Part shown: positions 30,230 through 38,069 of the stretch, piece by piece
Position numbering within the stretch: the stretch's first letter is position 1
Layout: each line of letters starts with the position of its first letter
NCBI GenBank assembly: GCA_002077045.2
Contig: KZ111183.1
Span: forward strand, 164,050 to 202,118
Direction: 5' to 3'
From: Rachicladosporium sp. CCFEE 5018
Lineage: Eukaryota; Ascomycota; Dothideomycetes; Cladosporiales; Cladosporiaceae
DNA length: 38,069 nucleotides
Made by a program: the position numbers and the translations under genes
Notes under the pieces: model-generated
The model's input: the letters and a program-made list of their open reading frames with translations, nothing else
Database searches by the model: none
Told to the model about the DNA's origin: nothing

Positions 30230-31789
30230 ATGCCGGCTCGATCTGCGGGCTGCCTTACATGTCGCCGCAGGAAGGTTCGTTGCGATCTTGAGCGGCCGGC
30301 ATGCAGCAAATGTGTGCGTCGCGGCGTTGTTTGTGAGGGCTACGAACGGGCTGTGGGCACCGTGGAATGGGTGGATCAAAGCGAGTTTACAGCGCAGCGA
30401 GCTGGCATCCAGTACCTACGCACGCATACCTTCCAGGAAACCGATTCAACGATTGGAGACTCCGTCATTCTGTTCAAGGACAGGACGTCGCCACCGACTT
30501 CGCCGGCTACATCTGCGAGAACTCTGTCACCTCGTACGCTTAGCAGTCCTGCGGCCAATCGGGCGCAATTCTATGAGACGTTCATCGATGTCTACAATCC
30601 GAAGAATGTGAGCTCACGATCTCAGGGCTTCGACTACATGCGCATGGTCGTCTTGCTTGCCCCAAGCAGCCCTGTGCTGACTGACAGTCTCGACGCTCTG
30701 AGCTTGGTGCAGGTCGGTAGCTTGCGAGAGGATCAGAGGCTGTTACAGGAGTCTACAGTGCAGCTTGGAAAGGCGCTGCGTCGGGCGAGGCTAGCGATTG
30801 TATCGAGCGAGATGAATGATGACGGCATACTTGCAGCAGTGAGCGTCCTGGCATTGTGTGAGTTCTACAACCACATACAAGGCGCTGCCTCATCCTGGTT
30901 TCAACATTTGGCTGGATTTGATCAGATTCTTCTGGCTCGCGGACCACAGGCCGTGAGCACGAAACTATCGATGCTGATGCTGTACAACTCACGACATGCT
31001 GGACTCTCTAGATCTCTAATTCGCCGGAAAGCCGATCCTTTCGCAACACCAGAATGGCAGGCGGTCCTACGTCGAGTGCCACTCGGCCCAGCTGTCTACT
31101 GGATGAGTCTAGCCCTCCAGATACCGGGCCTGCTTGAGCGACACGATAATCTTGACCTCCAAAGTGTAGACTCGGCGGAAACTGCATCAGAGCTACTCGC
31201 TGACTGCGAGCGCCTGGACGAAGAGATACGGAGATGGTACGAAGGCTTCCTCATGGGTCTCAGGATGCAGAATCTATCGCCATATATGGAACTGCCGATT
31301 GAAGACTTTGATGCATTCTGCAGCCTAGTGCAAGATCGCACATTGCAGACTGGCTTCGTCTTCCTGGATCAGAAATTCGCATTTATGCATTCGCAGTACT
31401 GGTGTTGCATTTACTACCTTCGCAGCACGCTGGCATCTCTGCGACAGCGGATGCGGTCTGCGCATAATACGCCTGTTCATAAGGCACTGCGTCACGATGC
31501 GGCAGATGATGGGTTGCTGGACCTGGTCTTCAATCTCTGCAAGTGCTTGCCTGCGTTCGCGGAGCCCGTCACCGGGGCTCATGGTCACATTGCCATGTTC
31601 TTACCCTTGGGCGTGGCTGAGACATACTTTCAAGCCAAAAGCATGATCGAATGGATCAATTTTGTGGCCGACGTCTCGGCGAGCGTGTTCAACAGGGGCT
31701 TGAACCGACCGAGTATCAGACAAAGCGATCGAGCCGTTACACCCGTCGAAAGCCCAAGAGATATCGAGACCTATGAGTATACTGGGTGA
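30230..31789 (+). CDS. Zn2Cys6 fungal-type transcription factor
   Basis: A single exon of 519 residues. The binuclear zinc cluster is at the extreme N-terminus: C8-x2-C11-x6-C18-x6-C25-x2-C28-x6-C35, with the basic RRRK between C11 and C18. A Ser/Thr/Pro-rich linker (~75-110) leads to a helical middle and C-terminal region of the Fungal_trans_2 (PF11951) type, with YETFIDVYNP, LSLVQVG, ILLARGPQAVS and HIAMFLPLGV as characteristic stretches. Such proteins bind CGG triplets in DNA and usually control metabolic or development genes, often nearby ones. The targets cannot be read from the sequence. The absence of introns is somewhat unusual, since many members have one in or near the zinc cluster. 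Confidence 0.93.
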   Translation: MPARSAGCLTCRRRKVRCDLERPACSKCVRRGVVCEGYERAVGTVEWVDQSEFTAQRAGIQYLRTHTFQETDSTIGDSVILFKDRTSPPTSPATSARTLSPRTLSSPAANRAQFYETFIDVYNPKNVSSRSQGFDYMRMVVLLAPSSPVLTDSLDALSLVQVGSLREDQRLLQESTVQLGKALRRARLAIVSSEMNDDGILAAVSVLALCEFYNHIQGAASSWFQHLAGFDQILLARGPQAVSTKLSMLMLYNSRHAGLSRSLIRRKADPFATPEWQAVLRRVPLGPAVYWMSLALQIPGLLERHDNLDLQSVDSAETASELLADCERLDEEIRRWYEGFLMGLRMQNLSPYMELPIEDFDAFCSLVQDRTLQTGFVFLDQKFAFMHSQYWCCIYYLRSTLASLRQRMRSAHNTPVHKALRHDAADDGLLDLVFNLCKCLPAFAEPVTGAHGHIAMFLPLGVAETYFQAKSMIEWINFVADVSASVFNRGLNRPSIRQSDRAVTPVESPRDIETYEYTG

Positions 31790-32941
31790 GGTACCGCGTC
31801 ACGGCAGCTGAGTCTCACAGGCAAGCCTGACTACAGTCCCAAGAGCAGCGTTGACTGTGCAGCCACTGCTTATGTCGCGATACCGTCCTGGCGTACCTCA
31901 CAGACCTGCGGGTCTAATCAGGAACACTGGCTACACGCCACACCCATGTCGTCCGAAGCGGTGTCGATCAGTCATGCGATGAAAGCGTCCATAGTGTTTC
32001 TCTCGTACCACGATGTGCCAGCCCTATGCTCGACGTTCACACACGACTGGGTCATTGGAGATTCTCGGCGTGTTGCATAGGCTTTGGAAAGAACGTCGTC
32101 ATGACATAAATTTCGACAACATGCAGACATCGGCGTTCGTAGCCGTATGGGCTAGAGACGATGCACAACACACAGTGCGAATCCCCTGGCCGATATACGC
32201 AGCCATAAGTAGCTGAGCCAAGCTGCCAACATAAGAAGTATGTTGTATCTCCAACCTCACGCCAGAGATACTATGATCTTCGTGAGTCTATGCCTGATAC
32301 CAGCGGCCAATGAGTGTACAGTCGCAGATAGTCTCCGCCGCTGCACGTCTGTGGCGCTACACTCACGACGGAGCAGGAATCCTTCAACGCAGGCTGCGCT
32401 CATGCGACGTCGCTTGCGAGTCGCCCACTGCCTTGAACTGACAACGCTTCGATGTTGCGGTACTAATTTCGGAAGTTGAAGCTCCGCGTGCATAGCCATG
32501 GCGCATGTTGGACGTTGAACAATGAGTGCAAACTTCTTACACACATGTCGGTGTATCTACGGCGAGACTAACCCGATCGCTGACTCGTGCGGCGATGGAC
32601 CGTCCCGGAGGGTATGCGCTAACTACATCTGATGGCTATCGCGACGAAACCCACATGCAGATCTGAGACACTGCCGTGACGTCCCGTTCACCACTGGATG
32701 AGTTTCGCGATTACTCTCGGAACGACAGTGATGCGTGACACGCTACGCTACATGCGATGGCTATCGCGATGAAGCATAAGGCAGGGACGTCAGTATGTCA
32801 TAGTCTGCGTCGTGGTGAGAGACACATATATCCCATCGCCTCGCTGGCCGTGGCAATGTCCAGCCAACCCATCGCATCTGGCCCTCCTCAATTGCATTCG
32901 AAAAGAGAGACACACTCGCGCTCCGTACCAACATTGCCAAC
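31790..32941. other. Intergenic region, no gene seen
   Basis: 1.15 kb between the Zn2Cys6 and DUF2306 genes. Open frames (e.g. 32013-32216) are short with no domain or splice support. A 28-bp imperfect direct repeat, 32623-32650 and 32748-32775 (24 of 28 bases alike, core GATGGCTATCGCGA), lies 125 bp apart in the presumed promoter of the DUF2306 gene. Confidence 0.5.
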
Positions 32942-34174
32942 ATGTTTGGACGCAAAACCGCCACAACGAAGTCAGAGAAGTCGCAATCGGCTGAGAAGTC
33001 GAGCGGCTACGCCAAAGTGCATAACTTCTTTGGCTTCAGCAAAGGCTACAACCTCATCCTGTGGTTTATTTTCGCCGGCGCACTTTTCGGCTTCGCCCTT
33101 GCCCGGCTACAGTATCTCGACGTGAATGGCATCTTCTGTGGCTCGACACCCGGCGCGAATCACGCAGCACCAGGCGAATGCTACTACTACCAGACCTTCG
33201 ACAGGTACAAGATCGGCATCCGGCTGCACCTGTACACCATCATACGTAAGTGGTCCAGGCCTGTTGTACCTTTACGTCAGTACTATCACTGACAATCCCT
33301 GGCAGCTGCTTCTCTTCTCGTCGTCCTGCAGTTCACGCCCATCATTCGATACAAGGCGATCCTGTTCCATCGCATGACTGGCTATGTAGTCGTCCTCTTG
33401 GCCACCGTCGCCAATGTTGGAGCGCTTATGATTGCACGCCATGCCTTTGGAGGTGGAGTCGAAGTCCAGGCATGGGTCGGCTTGCTGGTAATCATGACCA
33501 TGGTCGGACTGTTCCTGGCGTACTACAACATCAAGAGACTGCAGATCGATCAGCATAGAGCATGGATGCTGCGCACTTGGTTCTACGTGCGTCGTCGCAA
33601 GTTTCGCGATTGCAGACTCGATGCTTACATCAATATAGTTCGCCTCGATCATCACCCTTCGCATCATCATGATCATCGCCGCTCAGGTCCTCACAGCAGC
33701 CGGAGACTACTGGACCGTGCAAGATTGTGCGAAGCTGCTCGACATCTTCCATAGCTCGGAGACATTGACGAAGCTGTACCCGTCGTGCTCGACACTGGTC
33801 AGCGGAGCAGACATGAGCGCTGTGACTCTTGTCCACGTCAACTTCAACGGTACAGCTGCGGAGCTTATGTCTGCCATGAACGCATCGTTCGGCATGGCTG
33901 GGTGGATTGCGCTTACACTGCATGCAGTGGGCGTGGAGATTTACGTATGTGTGCTGGCAGACAGCGTCACGGATCAATTGCTGACCATGTACAGCTTCAC
34001 CTCACTCCACAAGAGACTCGGCGTCTACGGGAACTCAGCTACAAGCGCCAGCTCGAGGCTGGACACAAGAACCCGGGCAACTCGGGCTTGGTGCCTCGGG
34101 AAGACTTCAGTACTGTAAAGCATGCGTCACTGTCATCAGACGGGTACAGGAAGGAAGCAGTCTCGCCGTTATGA
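32942..34174 (+). CDS. DUF2306 integral membrane protein
   Basis: Four exons, 32942-33245, 33306-33586, 33639-33944 and 33995-34174, with introns of 60, 52 and 50 bp, give 356 residues in phase. The N-terminus is a basic cytosolic stretch, followed by a transmembrane helix near residues 40-60. Then comes the fungal DUF2306 core: FHRMTGYVVVLLATVANVG, IARHAFGGG, LAYYNIKRLQIDQHRAWMLR and, across the second junction, WFYFASIITLRIIMIIAA, with further helices to about residue 295. The conserved His residues in FHRM, ARHAF and DQHRAW lie in or near helices and could bind a cofactor, but the family's activity is unknown. The C-terminal 60 residues are polar and probably cytosolic. Confidence 0.88.
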
Positions 34175-34376
34175 TGACGAGACTGAATTGAGCGAAGGCG
34201 TTCGGAGTTCATTAGAAGCGTTCATCAGATACCCAGCGTAACATTCCTAGCCAGCATAAACCTGTTTCACCCGCACTACCTTATTGTCACATCACAGTGT
34301 TCAGGCTGTACCTGTCCACTTCCAAAGTACTCATCAATGTCGTCAAGTCGGCTGTGCACAATCTGCACGACACACC

Positions 34377-36520
34377 CTACAGAAAGTGATTCTTCAACAT
34401 CTTGCACTTGGACAAATCCAACTTCCTCGGTTTGCCAGTGGAAGTGTTTTGCGTGTTGAAACACTTGAACAAGGATGCAGCACCCTTACCGTCCGGTACG
34501 ATCATGATCTTGGACTTGGCATCGTCGAAAGCCCCAACCTCTACCCGCCATGCGCTGCCGACGTCGTTCGAGCCCGTGTGGGAGTCGTCCCAAATTTTCG
34601 AGCCCCACTCACCTTCGACAGTAAGCTCGTCCTGGTGAACCATTCCGTGGTCTTCGAATCGATCCACGCCGATCCATTCTTCGCGAATGAACATATCGGA
34701 GAGGGACACGTATCCTGCAGGACCTAAGAGTTCGAAGAGGCCGAGGCGGTGAGGACTACGCATGCCCCAGTTCCGGTTCGTGCCTTGTCCCTTGACAATG
34801 AGTGGGACTTTGGCGTCGGGAATGTCTCGGATCATGAGGCCCTGGTAGCCGGATGTGTCCCAGCCAAGGCTGCCCATAGTGTAGTGGCCGATGTTGAACC
34901 ATCCGTCGATGCGATTCAAGCCTGCGCAGGAGATGTCTGCGCATGTCAGTCTCAGAGTCGCTTTTCGGGGTGCGAGTACTGGAGGAGAGTGATGATCTTA
35001 CCCATTTGCCCACCACTTCCATGATCGTCTTCGGTACTGCTGAACGAATTGAACATGATCTGAGCCTTGTGGCTCACTTTGACAATTACAGCTTTCATCC
35101 GGGCATCCACCTCCGCCTGCACGGCTGCGGCTTTGTCAGGATTCAAGACGAGATCTGCGATGTTCCTGAGGGTGAAGTTGATCACTGCTGGATTGCGGTA
35201 GAGCGACGTAGTCCAGTCGTCACTACTGCTGCCTGGAGTACCTCCGAGGACGTCGGTAGTCGTCTTCTCCATCGAGTTGTAAATCTTTTGCGTCAGCGAG
35301 TCCTGGTCGCTGATCTTGATGCTGCCAGAGTCAGGAGCTTTGCCGCCACCCTGCCCATTGCTGTCGGCGCTGTCCGCGGGCGCTGGCGAGGTCTCAGCGA
35401 CTTTGATACCTAGACTCCTGCCGAGACTCTTCGACACATCAGTATTGCGAACGTCGAGCGTGGACGACCACCGCTTGAGACCACCGAAGGTAGCCTTCGT
35501 CATGAAGTGCGTACCAAATGTGTCGACAATGCTGGCCGGAGTGCCAACATCGAACGTCTCCAGAGCATGATCCGTGAGGTGTAGATGCAGCTTAGCCGGA
35601 TCGGTCTGGTTGAGCTTGAGGGTGTAGACCTGGTGATATCGATAGAGTGATGCGTACTTGTTCCAAGTCTCGCTGAAATCGGTCTCGTTAAAGCTGTGAT
35701 TCATCTCCAATCCGAACCCATCGATTGAGCCGGCCAAGCCCATGTTCGAGCTGAGGTTCGACTGGAACTCTCTCTTCGTCTCACCGGTTACAGTCTCTTC
35801 GTGAACCCGCGTCTCCCAGACGAAGTCAAGATACCTGGGTATTGCGAACGTAGCCACATGGTCTTCGTTGTTGTTCACGGTGCCTTGTTCCTCCCACTGG
35901 ACCTCTTGATGCAGATAATCCTTCGGCTCGAGGCTGCGCAACTCAAAGAGGTTTGAACGGATGACCTCGCCTTTGGAAAAGGATTGAGTAGCATCCACAC
36001 CACCAAACAGACCCTGACAATTGAAAGGGAGGATGGGATCCGCAGGCGGCTCGCCACTCGGATCATCGTCGACCACGCCGTTACTTTCGGCGACTGTGAA
36101 CGGCCTATAGAATACCTGAGCTGCAGATGTGTGCCCTGCAACGATTAGGGAAGCATCTACCGACACTCTGGCACCAATCTCGTGGCCGTGATCGGAGCTC
36201 GTTCGTATGATAGTTGTGGTGCACTTGTTGGCGTTCTTCCAAGCTGCCATTTTCGCAGCCAGGAGTGGTCCCAACTCATTGTCGGTGGGGTTACGGTGAT
36301 GACTGTGCACCCATGCAGCATAATCATGTGATCCCAAGAAAATGATCCTGTAAGCTGTTGATCGGGTTAGTTCCCAATTTCGGGCGAAGTTGGCGTGAAA
36401 CGCATTCGCGACAGTCGCCGTGAAGCCTGCGGTGCGCAGCGCTGCGATGATCGCTGGCCAGTGTGAATCCGTGGGCAACAGACCGAGGGTTCGAACGGCG
36501 AGAACGTCGACGGTGGCCAT
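34377..36520 (-). CDS. MACPF-domain protein with Vps62-like C-terminal region
   Basis: Two exons, 36520-35002 and 34936-34377, with a 65-bp intron (GTAAGA...GCGCAG), give 692 residues in phase. Residues 1-~170 are an uncharacterised N-terminal region without a signal peptide. The MACPF/perforin-like domain (~180-500) contains the diagnostic FGTHFMTKATFGG motif, an amphipathic region before it (candidate membrane hairpin) and a Gly-rich disordered loop (NGQGGGKAPDSG) in the position of the second hairpin. After the intron, residues ~508-692 resemble the Vps62/DUF946 family: GPAGYVSLSDMF followed by a Trp-rich WDD motif. MACPF proteins oligomerise into ring pores in membranes in attack, defence or development; fungal members often need a partner protein, and none is visible nearby. 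Lack of an export signal suggests non-classical release or an intracellular role. Last gene before the telomere. Confidence 0.85.
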
Positions 36521-37551
36521 TGCTGACTGGTGAGAGCTGGTCTCGATAGCGTGGGATGAATGCGGTGAGTATGCTCCTCCGAGGAACGCTCACTTGATGT
36601 ATGGATGATAGAGGAAGAAGGATGAAGCTCAGGAAAACTCGAGAAGACTCGCGACCTTTTGTAGACGTCGAGGAGAGTGATTGATCACACTTGCTGTGCC
36701 GAGACTTACAATGCTGTCCGAGATCCGCAGTGTCGTACCGGAGGTGGGAACGGTGGCGCACGACGAGGCTGGCTAGACGTGGAGTGATTGACATAGCTCA
36801 GGGATCGCTGCGCACATGAGGCTTGAAGGCGTGAGCGTCGTTTCGCCCAGCGTCGAGCTTGGGACCAGTATACTTGTGGAAGCTTAGCTCAGTCGACCCT
36901 ACAGCTGCGGTACCGAGACCCTGACATGCGGCCTGATGTAAGCTACGAAGTGCCTCTGGAACATGCATGTCAGCTTGCCAAGCTTCGGTGGCTAGCTGGT
37001 AGACGAGGCCCATCTAGATCGCACTCTTTATGGGAGGCGCGCAACTTGACACCATTCGTTCAGGAGTTCACCAAAAGTAGCGATTCGCTCCCACCGCATA
37101 TTGAACGCTGGTTCCAGTCCCGTGTCGCTATCATGGAAGCGCGAGCGAGCGATGTCACAGGCTGGTTGCCAGCAGCTGAACAGTCACAACGACAAACCGC
37201 TCGCAACCCGATCAGCCCGTACGCATGTACTCGATTCGCGCTCGCTCACGCACATCTCTTCATCAGGCTGTGGGTGAGTTTGTACGTCCTTGCTCTGCGG
37301 GCAGCCTCGTACCAGACACTTCGTGCACTCCGAACCGCTTGCTCTTACGCACGCTCACATGCGCCCCTGCGGCTATAGCTTTCGTCGTCGAGACAGTCGA
37401 TCGTCGTCCCCGCGTGCATCGCTAGTAGTGTTTGCTACGCGTTCGCCTATACGACGGACTCGAGCCGGCCTGTACTCGAAGTGTACCGAATAGGCGTAGG
37501 TCATCGACGCGATGCTCTCACTCGTCTTATAGCACCGAGATCAATTTTAAT
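36521..37551. other. Subtelomeric gene-poor interval
   Basis: About 1 kb between the MACPF start codon and the RIP-like block. It should include the MACPF promoter. Two overlapping frames, 36926-37378 (+) and 37013-36798 (-, 71 codons), have partly coding-like composition but no domain. Base composition is normal here, with ordinary CpA/TpG frequency up to about 37551. Confidence 0.45.
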
Positions 37552-37971
37552 GTTCGCTTTATCGTATAGAAAAGCGCCCCTCGAGATTTCGTACCCGTAG
37601 GAAGAGGATACGGCGGCCTCGAGCGGATTATCGCCGCCGCGCTATATCGCGTACGTAATCTACCGTCGACTATTTATACTAGAAGAAGACCTACAAAACG
37701 GTTTCGGAGTTAACCCGGGTTACCCCGGCTAGGTTTTACGCGGAAACCGGTTACCCCGAGTTCCCCTTACGCGGTTACCGGTTACCCTATACTCCCTACA
37801 AGGAAGTTTCGCTATAGGACTAGTTACCCTATATCTATAAAAATTTCTAAAATCGAGGGAAATCGAGGGAAATCGAGGGAAGTTAATTCTAGCGCCCTAG
37901 TATAGCGTTCTATACTATACTAGATATTTTTTATAGATTCTATAAGGTCTATAGCGTATCTTTCCTATATA
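37552..37971. repeat. RIP-saturated subtelomeric sequence
   Basis: In about 420 bp I find no TpG and only two CpA (37694 and 37799), while TpA is very common (runs such as CTATACTATACTAG) and CpG is retained (CGCCGCCGCG). This is the pattern of C-to-T mutation at CpA on both strands, i.e. repeat-induced point mutation taken nearly to completion. It implies that this block exists, or existed, in several copies, most likely at other chromosome ends. It also holds five GTTACC motifs (37719, 37750, 37774, 37781, 37823), a 12-bp palindrome TAACCCGGGTTA (37711-37722) and three copies of a 10-bp repeat. Confidence 0.85.
37851..37880 (+). repeat. Three perfect tandem copies of AATCGAGGGA
   Basis: The 10-bp unit AATCGAGGGA occurs three times without change, about 90 bp proximal to the telomere repeats. 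It is inside the RIP-like block and itself lacks CpA and TpG. Confidence 0.9.
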
Positions 37972-38069
37972 TAGGGTTAGGGTTAGGGTTAGGGTTAGGG
38001 TTAGGGTTAGGGTTAGGGTTAGGGTTAGGGTTAGGGTTAGGGTTAGGGTTAGGGTTAGGGTTAGGGTTA
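37972..38069 (+). repeat. Telomere, (TTAGGG)n
   Basis: Ninety-eight bases of uninterrupted TTAGGG repeat (about 16 copies) run to the window end. The G-rich strand reads 5'-to-3' toward the end, the correct orientation for a right chromosome terminus, so this is a true telomere rather than an interstitial tract. The unit is the one used by most filamentous ascomycetes. It begins directly after a TATATA tract. Confidence 0.98.

Noticed and set aside
30126..30611. 161-codon frame overlapping the start of the Zn2Cys6 gene
   Set aside because: It runs out of frame across the zinc-cluster coding sequence and has no domain; at most its ATG is an upstream start.
36798..37378. Overlapping frames on both strands in the subtelomere (150 and 71 codons)
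   Set aside because: Both look partly coding-like but overlap, lack domains and have no splice support. Kept as unassigned sequence.
37972..38069. CRISPR-like or satellite array
   Set aside because: The 6-bp period, sequence and terminal orientation identify ordinary telomere repeats.

Overview
The window is the right-hand end of a chromosome from a filamentous ascomycete, probably a Dothideomycete. The + strand finishes in about 16 perfect TTAGGG repeats. Genes are compact, with mostly 40-80 bp GT-AG introns, fungal-type branch points and C-ending codons. The gene set (AA9 polysaccharide monooxygenase, Zn2Cys6 regulator, DUF2306, DUF3684) is typical of Pezizomycotina. Class and order are inference; no rRNA or other direct marker is present.

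Layout, left to right. Positions 1-5067 hold two convergent genes whose C-termini are homologous: a gene truncated by the window edge (+, ends 755) and a large three-exon gene for a predicted secreted coiled-coil protein (-, 5067-1274). They share a module with four conserved cysteines behind a hydrophobic Gly/Ala-rich segment, and I recognise no described family. A gene-poor kilobase follows. Positions 6202-29782 are mainly housekeeping: serine palmitoyltransferase small subunit and a mitochondrial GGQ-domain protein (divergent), an unresolved small gene, a DCAF4-like WD40 protein and the SelO pseudokinase (divergent), a 152-bp-period decayed tandem repeat, a 1700-residue GHKL-ATPase/DUF3684 protein and exportin Cse1 (divergent), a small uncharacterised gene and an AA9 LPMO (divergent), a weak small gene, a PuuE-type deacetylase converging on PET100, and a peroxisomal enoyl-CoA isomerase. 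A Zn2Cys6 regulator and a DUF2306 membrane protein follow. The last gene is a MACPF protein with a Vps62-like C-terminal region. Between it and the telomere the sequence becomes TA-rich and almost free of CpA/TpG over about 420 bp, the mark of repeat-induced point mutation.

Most genes are arranged as divergent or convergent pairs and do not form one pathway. Functional links are limited to common organelles: mitochondrion (PET100, GGQ-domain protein, SelO) and, for ECI, the peroxisome. The accessory genes lie at the two edges: the Cys4-tail pair on the left and the MACPF gene nearest the telomere. The Cys4-tail pair and the MACPF-Vps62 protein are the best candidates for undescribed biology. 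Splice sites were assigned by eye from GT/AG signals, reading phase and family similarity; there are no transcript data.
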